NCBI RefSeq assembly: GCF_003063335.1
Contig: NZ_NERX01000001.1
Span: 496,001-560,000, forward strand
Source of the DNA: Limnohabitans sp. MMS-10A-192
GTDB taxonomy: Bacteria; Pseudomonadota; Gammaproteobacteria; Burkholderiales; Burkholderiaceae_C
Length of the DNA: 64,000 nucleotides
Direction of reading: 5' to 3'
This document shows positions 38,585 through 47,315 of the stretch, piece by piece. The notes below the pieces were generated by a model. It was given only the letters and a program-made list of their open reading frames with translations. It did not search any database and was not told the DNA's origin. A program made the position numbers and the translations under genes. Numbering within the stretch: the stretch's first letter is position 1; each line of letters opens with the position of its first letter.

Positions 38585-39865
38585 ATGAAAGTTTTGGTGG
38601 TCGGCAATGGTGGCCGTGAACATGCCATGGCCTGGAAATTGGCCCAGTCTCCCCGTGTGCAACAGGTGTACGTGGCCCCCGGCAATGGCGGCACAGCCCG
38701 CGACAAGAATTTGGTGAATGTGCCGATCACGGACATCCCCCAGCTGCGCCAGTGGGCGCAGGACAATCAGATCGGCCTGACGGTGGTTGGCCCTGAGGCC
38801 CCTTTGGCTGCGGGCATCGTGGACGACTTCCGTGCGCACGGGCTGCGCATTTTTGGGCCCACCCAAAAGGCCGCTCAGCTCGAAAGTTCCAAGGCCTTCT
38901 CCAAAGCCTTCATGGAACGCCACAACATTCCCACAGCGGAGTTCGAGACCTTCACCGATCCGGTTGCCGCACACGCCTACGTGGACCGCAAAGGCGCCCC
39001 CATTGTGGTCAAGGCCGATGGTCTGGCCGCAGGCAAGGGCGTGGTCGTGGCGATGAGTTTGGCCGAAGCGCACGAAGCGATCGACTTCATGCTGCTGGAC
39101 AACACCTTGGGCGTGACGCATAACGAAGGTGGCGCCCGCGTGGTGATTGAAGAGTTTTTGCAAGGCGAAGAGGCCAGCTTCATCGTGCTGTGCGATGGCA
39201 AGAATGTGACCGCTTTGGCCACCAGCCAGGACCACAAGCGCTTGCTGGACGCCGACCAAGGCCCCAACACGGGCGGCATGGGCGCTTATTCGCCAGCGCC
39301 CGTGGTCACGGCCGATGTGCACGCCCGCGCCATGCGCGAGGTGATCATGCCCACGATCAAGGGCATGGATAAGGACGGTATTCCTTACACCGGCTTCTTG
39401 TACGCCGGGTTGATGATCGATGAACAGGGCAAGCCCAAGACGCTGGAATTCAACTGCCGCATGGGCGATCCCGAGACGCAGCCGATCCTGATGCGTTTGA
39501 AGTCCGATCTGGTGGAAGTCATGCTGGCCGCGACCTCCGAAGGCTTGGACAAGATCGAGCTGGAGTGGGACCGCCGCGTGGCTTTGGGTGTGGTGATGGC
39601 TGCAGCCGGTTACCCGCTGAACCCGCGCAAAGGCGATGCCATCAGCGGCTTGCCTGCGGATGCAGAAGACGCCATGGTGTTCCATGCGGGCACCACCGAG
39701 AAAGATGGCCAAATCCTGACCTCGGGTGGTCGCGTCTTGTGCGTGACGGCCTTGGCCGATTCGGTGCGGCTGGCTCAGCAAAAGGCTTACCAGAGCGCCA
39801 GCAGCATTCAGTTTGACGGCATGCAAATGCGCAAAGACATTGGCTACCGCGCCATCAAAAACTGA
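38585..39865 (+). CDS. purD: Phosphoribosylamine-glycine ligase (GAR synthetase)
   Basis: Second step of de novo purine synthesis: ATP-dependent ligation of glycine to 5-phosphoribosylamine. It begins MKVLVVGNGGREHAMAWKLA. The ATP-grasp fold shows GPEAPLAAGIVDDFRAHG, GAPIVVKADGLAAGKGVVVA and GGMGAYSPAPVVT. 426 aa from ATG 38585; the frame opens upstream inside yebC and those codons are excluded. The AIR/AICAR genes are elsewhere. It is followed by an acyltransferase gene 24 bp downstream. Confidence 0.97.
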   Translation: MKVLVVGNGGREHAMAWKLAQSPRVQQVYVAPGNGGTARDKNLVNVPITDIPQLRQWAQDNQIGLTVVGPEAPLAAGIVDDFRAHGLRIFGPTQKAAQLESSKAFSKAFMERHNIPTAEFETFTDPVAAHAYVDRKGAPIVVKADGLAAGKGVVVAMSLAEAHEAIDFMLLDNTLGVTHNEGGARVVIEEFLQGEEASFIVLCDGKNVTALATSQDHKRLLDADQGPNTGGMGAYSPAPVVTADVHARAMREVIMPTIKGMDKDGIPYTGFLYAGLMIDEQGKPKTLEFNCRMGDPETQPILMRLKSDLVEVMLAATSEGLDKIELEWDRRVALGVVMAAAGYPLNPRKGDAISGLPADAEDAMVFHAGTTEKDGQILTSGGRVLCVTALADSVRLAQQKAYQSASSIQFDGMQMRKDIGYRAIKN

Positions 39866-39889
39866 AGCAAACCCGAAAGACACCTGTTC

Positions 39890-40537
39890 ATGGCACACCC
39901 TGTGACGTTCAAAGGCTCTCGCCTGGCCCGATGGATTTTGAAAGCCTTTGGCTGGAAGCTGGCCTTTGAGGGTTTCCCCACGCTGCAAGGGGTGGCCATC
40001 GTGTACCCGCACACCAGCAATTGGGATTTTCCGGTCGGCATTCTGGCCAAGTGGGCCTTGGGCATTCCTGCCAATTTTTGGGGCAAGGATTCCTTGTTCA
40101 AATTCCCGGTGATTGGTGCCTGGATGCGATGGGTGGGCGGCGTGCCGATTGACCGCAGTTCGCCCAAAGGCGTTGTGGGCGAAATGGTGCAGGTCTTCGA
40201 GCAGCACAAGCGCGAGGCGCGCCTGCTTTGGCTGGCCTTGGCCCCCGAGGGTACGCGCAGCCTCACGCCCGGCTGGCGCAGCGGTTTTTACCAAGTGGCC
40301 AAAGGCGCTGACGTGCCTTTGGCGCTGGTCAAGATCGATTGGGGCACACGCACCTTGTCCTTGGTCGATTTCTACAATTTGACGGGCGATGTCGATGCCG
40401 ATTACGCCCACATGGCCCAGGTCTTTCAGGGTGTCAAGGGTTACCACGACGAGCAAGCCTCGCCTGTGCTGCCTTGGAGTCCTGCGTCCAAGTCGAGCCT
40501 TGAAGCCCGTGGCGCCAACAAAACAATCCATTCATGA
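39890..40537 (+). CDS. Lysophospholipid acyltransferase family protein (PlsC-like)
   Basis: Membrane-associated acyltransferase of the PlsC/LPLAT fold (215 aa). The catalytic His-Asp block reads [12 protein letters not shown] (an HX4D motif near residue 41). [22 protein letters not shown] and the phosphate-binding APEGTRS motif follow. It is shorter than classical PlsC and lacks a clear N-terminal transmembrane anchor. The exact substrate (1-acyl-glycerol-3-phosphate or another lyso-lipid) cannot be fixed. The stop overlaps the hemF ATG (ATGA). Confidence 0.85.
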   Translation: MAHPVTFKGSRLARWILKAFGWKLAFEGFPTLQGVAIVYPHTSNWDFPVGILAKWALGIPANFWGKDSLFKFPVIGAWMRWVGGVPIDRSSPKGVVGEMVQVFEQHKREARLLWLALAPEGTRSLTPGWRSGFYQVAKGADVPLALVKIDWGTRTLSLVDFYNLTGDVDADYAHMAQVFQGVKGYHDEQASPVLPWSPASKSSLEARGANKTIHS

Positions 40538-41454
40538 ACGATTCCCTTGATCTCAACGCCGTTCGGCAATACCTGGTGGGCCTGCAGTCGCGCATCACCC
40601 AAGCCCTGACCGACATGGACGGCACGCCTTTTCTGGTGGACCACTGGACCAAAGAGCCTGGCGAAAAACTGCAAGGCAACGGCATCACCCAGATCCTGGA
40701 AGGTGGCCCGATTTTTGAGCGCGCAGGCTGTGGTTTTTCACACGTGAGTGGCCCTCAGTTGCCGCCCTCGGCCACGCAACATCGCCCAGAACTGGCGGGC
40801 TCGGCCTTTGAAGCCATGGGCGTCTCGCTGGTGTTCCATCCACGCAACCCTTATGTGCCCACGGTGCACATGAACGTGCGCATGATCGCGGCCAAGCCCG
40901 AGGGCAGGGCGCCGGTGGCCTGGTTTGGCGGCGGCATGGACTTGACGCCTTATTACGGCTTTGACGAAGACGCCGTGCATTTTCACCAGACCTGCAAGGA
41001 TGCCTTGAACTCATTTGGCGAGGGTTTGTATCCCCGTTTCAAGACCTGGTGCGACGATTACTTTTGCAACAAACATCGCCACGAGCAACGCGGCATCGGT
41101 GGCATCTTCTTTGATGACTTTTCTGAGCTGGGCATGGGCCAAAGCTTTGCCATGCTGCAAAGCGTGGGCGATGCTTTGCTGAAAGCCTATCTGCCCATCG
41201 TCGAACGTCGCAAAGACATGGCCTGGGGCGAGCGTGAGCGCGATTTCCAGTTGTACCGCCGTGGCCGCTATGTCGAGTTCAACCTGGTCTGGGACCGGGG
41301 CACGCATTTTGGTTTGCAGTCCGGTGGCCGGACCGAATCGATCTTGCTGTCCATGCCGCCCGAGGTGCGCTGGTCCTACCAGCGCCAGGACGAGGCCGGA
41401 TCGCCCGAGGCCCAATTGCTCAGCCACTATCTGGTGCCCAAGGACTGGATTTGA
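40534..41454 (+). CDS. hemF: Oxygen-dependent coproporphyrinogen III oxidase
   Basis: Aerobic oxidative decarboxylation of coproporphyrinogen III to protoporphyrinogen IX in heme synthesis. Family hallmarks are [30 protein letters not shown], the catalytic-region [10 protein letters not shown], the dimer/heme-site block [20 protein letters not shown] and LMSMPP-like [11 protein letters not shown]. 306 aa. Translation start overlaps the preceding stop. Indicates an aerobic or facultative lifestyle. Confidence 0.97.
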   Translation: MNDSLDLNAVRQYLVGLQSRITQALTDMDGTPFLVDHWTKEPGEKLQGNGITQILEGGPIFERAGCGFSHVSGPQLPPSATQHRPELAGSAFEAMGVSLVFHPRNPYVPTVHMNVRMIAAKPEGRAPVAWFGGGMDLTPYYGFDEDAVHFHQTCKDALNSFGEGLYPRFKTWCDDYFCNKHRHEQRGIGGIFFDDFSELGMGQSFAMLQSVGDALLKAYLPIVERRKDMAWGERERDFQLYRRGRYVEFNLVWDRGTHFGLQSGGRTESILLSMPPEVRWSYQRQDEAGSPEAQLLSHYLVPKDWI

Positions 41455-42086
41455 GCGCTGCACAGCCACCGATGCGAATGGGCGTTTTTGGCGGCGCGTT
41501 CGATCCGCCGCACCTGGCCCACGTCGCTTTGGTGCAAGCGGCGATGGCGCAGCTGCAGCTCGATCAGGTGCGCGTCTTGCCGACTGGTCAGGCTTGGCAC
41601 AAAACGCGCCAGCTGAGCGATGCCTCACACCGTCTGGCGATGGCCCAACTCGCTTTTGGCCCGGTGCCCCATGTGCTGGTGGATGAGCGTGAAATGCTCA
41701 GGCATGGGCCGAGCTACACCGTCGACACTTTGCGTGAGCTGAAGACGCAATTTCCGCAAGCGCAGCTGTATTTGTTGATCGGTGATGACCAGCGCCGCTC
41801 ACTGCCATCCTGGCATCAAATCGATGAAATCGCCCGGCTCGCTATAATCTGTGCCGCAGGCCGCGATGCAGCCGTTCAGGCTTGGAGTGATTCCAGCACA
41901 GGAACCCCAACCGCAGCCCTCTCCCATTCATTTGACGCGCGCATCCACTCCTTGAAGATGCCGCTCATGCCTCACAGTGCCACGGACATCCGTGCGCTGG
42001 TGGCCACAGACCAAAGTATTGAAGGTCTGGTGCCACCCGCTGTTGAGCGCTATATTCACGAACACCACCTCTACAGGCCCCATTGA
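41451..42086 (+). CDS. nadD: Nicotinate-nucleotide adenylyltransferase
   Basis: Transfers AMP from ATP to nicotinate mononucleotide in NAD synthesis. It contains the nucleotidyltransferase motif [19 protein letters not shown] (GxFxPxHxxH), [11 protein letters not shown] and [13 protein letters not shown], plus a [12 protein letters not shown] block in place of the usual SSTxIR. Start options are TTG 41451, which overlaps the hemF stop and has AAGGA six bases upstream, and ATG 41472 with no ribosome-binding site; I favour TTG (211 aa) but the choice is open. It overlaps rsfS (TGATG). A promoter-like TATAAT lies inside the gene at 41843. Confidence 0.93.
   Translation: MSAAQPPMRMGVFGGAFDPPHLAHVALVQAAMAQLQLDQVRVLPTGQAWHKTRQLSDASHRLAMAQLAFGPVPHVLVDEREMLRHGPSYTVDTLRELKTQFPQAQLYLLIGDDQRRSLPSWHQIDEIARLAIICAAGRDAAVQAWSDSSTGTPTAALSHSFDARIHSLKMPLMPHSATDIRALVATDQSIEGLVPPAVERYIHEHHLYRPH
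41843..41848 (+). promoter_or_regulatory. Internal promoter-like -10 within nadD
   Basis: TATAAT in GCTATAATCTG, identical over 11 bases to the rpsF promoter context at 3306-3316. It could initiate a shorter transcript for rsfS-rlmH-maf-rng, about 230 bp upstream of rsfS. Confidence 0.4.
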
Positions 42087-42814
42087 TGACCGACACCGCT
42101 GCCAAAAAAGACATTCAGAAACTCCAGCGTGCCATTGTGGACGCTCTGGAAGATGTGAAAGCGCAAGACCTTCAGGTCTTTGACACCGAGCACCTTTCCC
42201 CTTTGTTTGAGCGCGTGATCATCGCCTCGGGCACATCGAACCGCCAGACCAAAGCCCTGGCCGCCAGCGTGCGCGACAAGGTGCGCGAGGCCGGTTTCGG
42301 CAAGCCCCGCATCGAGGGTGAAGACAACGGTGAATGGATCATTGTGGACTGCGGCGCTGCCGTGGCGCACATCATGCAGCCCACCATCCGCACCTATTAC
42401 AACCTTGAAGAAATCTGGGGCGACAAGCCTGTGCGCCTGAAATTTGGTGCACCCAAGCCGGTGGCGCCCGAGCCCAAGACAGCTGGCCGCAAAACTGCCG
42501 CCAAGAAGGCAGCCGCCAAAGCGCCTGCAGCCAAAACCAGCACCGCCAAGCCAGCTGCCAAGGCCAAAGTCGCTTTGAAGGCCCCAGCCAAATCGGCCAA
42601 GCCTTCAGCCAAAGCACCGGCCAAAACAGCCGCCAAGCCTGGCGCCAAGTCCGCTGCGGGAAAAACCACCGCCAAGACAGCGGTCAAATCGACCTCCAAA
42701 CCTACGGTGAAAACCGTGGGCAAGCCGTCACCCAAAGCGGCGTCCAAAGCTGCTGCCACGAAGGCCCCCGCCCGTAAAGCGGTCAAAGCACCGACCCGCC
42801 GCAAAGCCGATTGA
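42086..42814 (+). CDS. rsfS: Ribosomal silencing factor RsfS with long Lys/Ala-rich C-terminal tail
   Basis: Binds uL14 and blocks subunit joining under starvation. Residues 1-120 are a complete RsfS domain (FERVIIASGTSNRQTKALAA, GEWIIVDCGAAVAHIM, YYNLEEIWGD). Residues about 121-242 are a low-complexity, strongly basic tract of Ala/Lys/Pro/Thr repeats (AAKKAAAKAPA-like), roughly doubling the normal 105-130 aa length. It resembles histone-H1/AlgP tails and may contact rRNA or DNA (inference). ATG 42086 overlaps the nadD stop; rlmH follows 6 bp later, the widely conserved rsfS-rlmH pair. Confidence 0.95.
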   Translation: MTDTAAKKDIQKLQRAIVDALEDVKAQDLQVFDTEHLSPLFERVIIASGTSNRQTKALAASVRDKVREAGFGKPRIEGEDNGEWIIVDCGAAVAHIMQPTIRTYYNLEEIWGDKPVRLKFGAPKPVAPEPKTAGRKTAAKKAAAKAPAAKTSTAKPAAKAKVALKAPAKSAKPSAKAPAKTAAKPGAKSAAGKTTAKTAVKSTSKPTVKTVGKPSPKAASKAAATKAPARKAVKAPTRRKAD

Positions 42815-42820
42815 TTTTTC

Positions 42821-43288
42821 ATGAAGCTGCTGATCGTTGCGGTCGGCCAGCGCGTGCCTGACTGGGCGCAGACCGCTTGGGACGACTATGCCAAGCGATT
42901 CCCGCCCGAGCTCAAAGTGGAGCTCAAGGCGGTGAAGACCGAGCCGCGCGGCTCCAAAACCTTGCCCACACTGTATGCGGCCGAGCGCCAACGCATCGAA
43001 GCGGCCATCCCTCGCGGCACCCGCATCGTGGTGCTGGACGAGCGCGGCACCAACCTCACCACGCAAGCCCTGGCCGCGCGATTGACCTCGTGGCAGTTGG
43101 GCGGTGACGATGTGGCCTTGGTGATTGGCGGGCCCGATGGTCTGGAGCCCGAGTTTCGCCAGGCAGCGCACGAGCGCATCCGTTTGTCCGACATGACCTT
43201 GCCCCACGCCATGGCCCGGGTGCTGTTGATTGAGCAGCTCTACCGCGCCTGGTCGATCAACGCCAACCACCCCTACCACCGCGAATGA
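42821..43288 (+). CDS. rlmH: 23S rRNA pseudouridine1915 N3-methyltransferase
   Basis: SPOUT methyltransferase modifying pseudouridine 1915 in helix 69 of 23S rRNA. The 155-aa protein begins [20 protein letters not shown]. The SAM-binding trefoil knot reads [20 protein letters not shown], and the C-terminus [20 protein letters not shown] ends NANHPYHRE, the classical RlmH terminus. It overlaps maf (ATGA). Confidence 0.97.
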   Translation: MKLLIVAVGQRVPDWAQTAWDDYAKRFPPELKVELKAVKTEPRGSKTLPTLYAAERQRIEAAIPRGTRIVVLDERGTNLTTQALAARLTSWQLGGDDVALVIGGPDGLEPEFRQAAHERIRLSDMTLPHAMARVLLIEQLYRAWSINANHPYHRE

Positions 43289-43887
43289 GTGCATTCATTT
43301 ACCTGGCTTCGCAAAGCCCGCGCCGCAGCCAGCTGCTGACGCAAATTGGCGTGACCCACGAACTCCTCTTGCCCGACACCGCCGAAGATGCGGAAGCCTT
43401 GGAAGACATCCGGGGCAGCGAAGCCCCGCGCCGTTATGTGGCCCGAGTGACGGCGCTCAAGCTCGATGCCGCTGTGGCCCGCCTCCAGCGTTTGGGCTTG
43501 CCCGCAGCGCCGGTGCTGTGCGCCGACACCACCGTGGCCTTGGGCCGCGAGATTTTGGGCAAGCCAGCCGATGAAGCCGATGCCCGGCGCATCTTGCAGC
43601 AGCTGTCGGGTCAGACGCACCGCGTGCTGACCGCTGTGGCTGTTCAGTCTGGCCGCAAACGCGTGCAGGCGGTGTCCGAGTCGTGGGTGCGTTTTGTGCC
43701 CATGAGCGCTGCGCAAATCAAGGCTTATGTGGTCAGCGGCGAGCCCATGGGCAAGGCGGGCGCTTACGGCGTGCAGGGCAGGGCCGCGTCGCACATCGAA
43801 CAGATCCGTGGCAGTTATTCGGGCATCATGGGCCTGCCCCTGTTCGAGACGGCGACGCTTTTGCGATCAGTGGGCATCTCTTGCTGA
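43285..43887 (+). CDS. Maf family nucleotide pyrophosphatase
   Basis: House-cleaning NTP pyrophosphatase of the Maf/YhdE/YceF group. It begins with [19 protein letters not shown], has the substrate-site [10 protein letters not shown] and the [20 protein letters not shown] segment, then [16 protein letters not shown] and [13 protein letters not shown]. 200 aa. The dTTP/UTP-specific (YhdE) type is favoured by the [10 protein letters not shown] motif and the rng linkage, but not proven. It sits 45 bp upstream of rng, the arrangement also found in enterobacteria. Confidence 0.95.
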   Translation: MSAFIYLASQSPRRSQLLTQIGVTHELLLPDTAEDAEALEDIRGSEAPRRYVARVTALKLDAAVARLQRLGLPAAPVLCADTTVALGREILGKPADEADARRILQQLSGQTHRVLTAVAVQSGRKRVQAVSESWVRFVPMSAAQIKAYVVSGEPMGKAGAYGVQGRAASHIEQIRGSYSGIMGLPLFETATLLRSVGISC

Positions 43888-43932
43888 TCCTTGTCGGCTG
43901 ACCGACACCCCTCATTTCTCACGAAGCGTTCC

Positions 43933-45402
43933 ATGCAACAAGATATTTTGGTCAATTGGTCCCCGCAGGAGACGCGTGTGGCGGTCGTCGAGTTTGGCGC
44001 CGTGCAAGAGTTGCATGTGGAGCGCACGCTCGAGCGTGGCTTGGTGGGCAATGTTTACCTGGGCAAAGTGGCCCGTGTGTTGCCGGGCATGCAGTCGGCT
44101 TTCATCGACATCGGTCTGGACAAAGCAGCGTTCTTGCATGTGGCCGATGTCTGGCAAAAACACACCGACGGTGATGCCTCTGCACGCACGGGCCAACCGC
44201 TGGTGCCGATTGAAAAGCAGGTGTTTGAGGGCCGGGCCATCATGGTGCAGGTCATCAAGGACCCGATGGGCACCAAAGGCGCCCGCTTGTCCACCCAGAT
44301 CAGCATTGCCGGTCGGCACTTGGTGTTTTTGCCGCAAGACGATCACATCGGCGTGTCGCAAAAAATCCCGTCTGAGCAGCGCGATGCTTTGCGCAAACGC
44401 GTGCAAGCCTTGGTGGGGCCCGCCGGTGGTGGCTTCATTTTGCGCACCAATGCCGAAGACTCCAGCGACGAAGAGTTGCAAGACGACATCGCCTACCTGC
44501 GCAAGACCTGGGCCCGAATCAAAGAAGCGTCGATGCGCTTGCCGCCAGCTTCTTTGCTGCACCAGGACTTGACGCTCTTGCAGCGCGTGCTGCGTGATCT
44601 GGTGGGCGAGGTCACGCAAAGCATCCGCATCGACTCTCAAGAGCAATATGCCCAGCTCGTCGAGTTTGGCCGCGAGTTCATGCCCAAGGCGGCCGAGCGT
44701 TTGCTGCTGTACAAAGGTGAGCGGCCGATCTTTGACCTGTATGCCATCGATGAAGAAATTGCCCGAGCTTTGGGGCGTCGTGTCGATTTGAAATCGGGGG
44801 GTTACCTGATCATCGACCAGACCGAAGCCCTGACCACGGTGGATGTGAACACCGGCGGTTATGTGGGGGCCCGCAATTTTGAAGACACCATCTTCAAAAC
44901 CAATCTGGAAGCCGCGCAGGCCATTGCGCGCCAGCTGCGCTTGCGCAATCTGGGCGGCATCATCATCGCCGACTTCATCGACATGTCGCGCAGCGACCAT
45001 CAAGAACAGGTGTTGGCCGAGTTCCGCAAGCAGCTGTCGCGCGACCGGGTCAAGACCATGGCGGGCGGTTTCTCGTCGCTGGGCTTGCTGGAGATGACGC
45101 GCAAGCGCACCCGGGAATCTCTGGCGCACATGCTGTGCGAGCCATGCCCCAGCTGCCAAGGCAAGGGCATCGTCAAAACAGCACGCTCAGTGGCCTATGA
45201 CATCTTGCGCGAGATCCTGCGCGAAGCACGGCAGTTCAATCCGCGCGAATTCCGCGTGGTGGCGGGCGCGGCGGTGATCGATTTGCTGCTCGACGAAGAA
45301 AGCCAGCACCTGGCCGGCTTGTCGGATTTCATCGCCAAACCGATTTCGCTGCAGGTGGAGTCTTCAATGGGGCCTGAGCAGTACGACATCGTGCTGCTCT
45401 GA
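43933..45402 (+). CDS. rng: Ribonuclease G
   Basis: Endoribonuclease of the RNase E/G family maturing the 5' end of 16S rRNA and degrading mRNAs. ATG 43933 (MQQDILVNWSPQETRVAVVE) gives 489 aa, the same length as E. coli RNase G; the frame also opens at 43891. The S1 domain (about 35-120, GLVGNVYLGKVARVLPGMQS) is followed by the RNase H-like/DNase I-like catalytic part with VDVNTGGYVGARN and ADFIDMSRSDHQEQ. The zinc-link is CEPCPSCQGKG. Without the long C-terminal scaffold it is RNase G, not E. Last gene of the yebC operon. Confidence 0.96.
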   Translation: MQQDILVNWSPQETRVAVVEFGAVQELHVERTLERGLVGNVYLGKVARVLPGMQSAFIDIGLDKAAFLHVADVWQKHTDGDASARTGQPLVPIEKQVFEGRAIMVQVIKDPMGTKGARLSTQISIAGRHLVFLPQDDHIGVSQKIPSEQRDALRKRVQALVGPAGGGFILRTNAEDSSDEELQDDIAYLRKTWARIKEASMRLPPASLLHQDLTLLQRVLRDLVGEVTQSIRIDSQEQYAQLVEFGREFMPKAAERLLLYKGERPIFDLYAIDEEIARALGRRVDLKSGGYLIIDQTEALTTVDVNTGGYVGARNFEDTIFKTNLEAAQAIARQLRLRNLGGIIIADFIDMSRSDHQEQVLAEFRKQLSRDRVKTMAGGFSSLGLLEMTRKRTRESLAHMLCEPCPSCQGKGIVKTARSVAYDILREILREARQFNPREFRVVAGAAVIDLLLDEESQHLAGLSDFIAKPISLQVESSMGPEQYDIVLL

Positions 45403-45436
45403 GGCGCGAATTTGGGTCTGGTCTCAGGGCCTGGAC

Positions 45437-47206
45437 TTAGGCCTCAGAGGCTGCCCACTCGCCGCGGTGGTGCAAGCGGGCATAGGCACCGCCTGCGGCC
45501 AGCAACTGCGCAGGCGCACCTTGCTCCACGATCTGACCTTGGTCCATGACCACCACGCGGTCCGCATGCTCGATCGTGGACAGGCGGTGCGCCACGATCA
45601 AGGTGGTGCGGCCTTGCATCAGTTTTTGCAAGGCGTCTTGCACCAAGCGTTCTGATTCGTTGTCCAAAGCCGAGGTGGCCTCGTCCAGGATCAGGATCGG
45701 CGCGTCTTTGTACACAGCGCGGGCAATCGCCAGGCGTTGGCGCTGGCCGCCAGACAGTTGGTTGGCGTTGTGGCCGAGCAGGGTGTCCACGCCCTGCGGC
45801 AGCTGGGTCACGTGTGCCCACAAATTGGCCGCTTTCAGACTGCGCTGAACGCGTTCTCTGTCAGGCGTCTGACCCAGGCTGACGTTGGCCGCCAAGGTGT
45901 CGTTGAGCATGACCACATCCTGGCTGACCATGGCAATTTGTTGGCGCAGGCTGCGCAAAGTCCAGTCTTGCACGGGCACTTGGTCTATGAGCACCTGGCC
46001 CTGCGTCGGGTTGAGGAAGCGGGGCAACAACTGGATCAGGGTGGATTTGCCGGCGCCGGAGCTGCCGACCAAAGCCACGGTTTCTCCGGGCTGCACAGCC
46101 AGGCAGACACCGCTCAAGGCGGGTAGGCTGTCGGGTTTGAATTGCAGGCTCACGTCTTGCCATTCGATGGCGCCGGTCGCCCGAACCACTTCGTGTGTGC
46201 CTTGGCTTTCTTCCGGCGCGTCTTGCAGCAAGGCCAGGCCGCGCTCCAGTGCCGCCAGCCCGCGTGTGATCGGATTGGCCACTTCAGCCAGGCGTTTGAT
46301 GGGGGACACCAGCATCAGCATGGCGGTGATGAAGGCCACAAATCCGCCGACGGTGGCACCCGATGCGCTGTCGCGGCTCTGGATCAAGGCGATCACCAGC
46401 ACCATGGACAGGGCTATGGCCGACATGATCTGCGTCAATGGCGACATGGCCGCCGATGCAGCTGTGGATTTGAGGGCGAGCTTGCGCAGGTTCTTGCCCA
46501 GAGCAGCGAACCGGTCGATCTGCTGGTTTTGAGCGCCATGAAGCCGAATCATGCGGTGTGCCAGCACGTTTTCCTCGACCACATAGGCCAATGCGTCTGT
46601 GGATTCCTGGCTTTCGCGGGTGAGGCGGTAAAGGCGCTTGGACAAGGCCTTCATGATGTAACTCAGGGCCGGGGCGACGATGAACACCACCAGGGTGAGC
46701 TTCCAGTTAAGCCACATCAAATAGCCCACCAGCGCCAACAAGGTAAAACCGTCCCGACTCAGCCCAATCAGGGCTGAAATCAACTGTGATGCGCCATTGA
46801 GCACTTCGTACACCACTGTGTTGGACAGGGCGCTGGCCGATTGGCGGTTGAACAGACTCAAATCCGCCTTGACCATCTTGGCAAACAAGTCATTGCGCAG
46901 CATCTCCATGCCATCGTTGGTCACGCGTGCCAGTGCGTATTGCGCCAGGAAAAAAGTGATGCCTCGGATCGAAAATAAACCGATCACGGTCACGGGGATC
47001 AACCAGATGGGCAAACCGTTGCCCGCAAAACCCTCGTCCAAAAGTGGTTTGAAGAGAGCCGGTATCAAGGGTTCGGTCAGTGCTGCAACCAAAGTGGCGG
47101 CAAGCGCCATGGCCCAGATGCCACGTTGGCGGGCAAAATAAGGCGCCAGTTTCAACATTCTGCTGCGAATGCTGGGGGCTGGGGAGGTGTTTTGGTCGTT
47201 GTGCAT
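45437..47206 (-). CDS. msbA: Lipid A export ABC transporter MsbA
   Basis: Inner-membrane homodimeric flippase for lipid A-core. The N-terminal half has six predicted helices (GIWAMALAATLVAALTEPLI onward), and the nucleotide-binding half has Walker A VGSSGAGKST, signature NQLSGGQRQRLAI and Walker B ILILDEATSALDN. 589 aa from ATG 47206 (MHNDQNTSPAP); the frame is open to 47491, but those codons cross the divergent tolB start region. It is a half-transporter, so it dimerises. It converges with rng and diverges from tolB. Confidence 0.95.
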   Translation of the reverse strand: MHNDQNTSPAPSIRSRMLKLAPYFARQRGIWAMALAATLVAALTEPLIPALFKPLLDEGFAGNGLPIWLIPVTVIGLFSIRGITFFLAQYALARVTNDGMEMLRNDLFAKMVKADLSLFNRQSASALSNTVVYEVLNGASQLISALIGLSRDGFTLLALVGYLMWLNWKLTLVVFIVAPALSYIMKALSKRLYRLTRESQESTDALAYVVEENVLAHRMIRLHGAQNQQIDRFAALGKNLRKLALKSTAASAAMSPLTQIMSAIALSMVLVIALIQSRDSASGATVGGFVAFITAMLMLVSPIKRLAEVANPITRGLAALERGLALLQDAPEESQGTHEVVRATGAIEWQDVSLQFKPDSLPALSGVCLAVQPGETVALVGSSGAGKSTLIQLLPRFLNPTQGQVLIDQVPVQDWTLRSLRQQIAMVSQDVVMLNDTLAANVSLGQTPDRERVQRSLKAANLWAHVTQLPQGVDTLLGHNANQLSGGQRQRLAIARAVYKDAPILILDEATSALDNESERLVQDALQKLMQGRTTLIVAHRLSTIEHADRVVVMDQGQIVEQGAPAQLLAAGGAYARLHHRGEWAASEA

Positions 47207-47315
47207 GTTCAATTCGATTGTAAGCAGGCAAACCAAGGCGTGTTGGCTTGGTTTTTCAGCCGACTTTCCACCCTGAAACGGGGCTTGGACGGTGTACGAT
47301 AAGCGCTTGTCTTTC

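Noticed and set aside
38471-40531. Minus-strand open frame of 686 codons across purD and the acyltransferase gene
   Set aside because: Runs over two clear + strand genes; composition is typical of antisense readings and no start or ribosome-binding site stands out.
42446-42814. Lys/Ala tail of RsfS as a separate gene or frameshift artefact
   Set aside because: The frame is continuous with the RsfS domain, has no internal start with a ribosome-binding site, and ends six bases before rlmH as expected.
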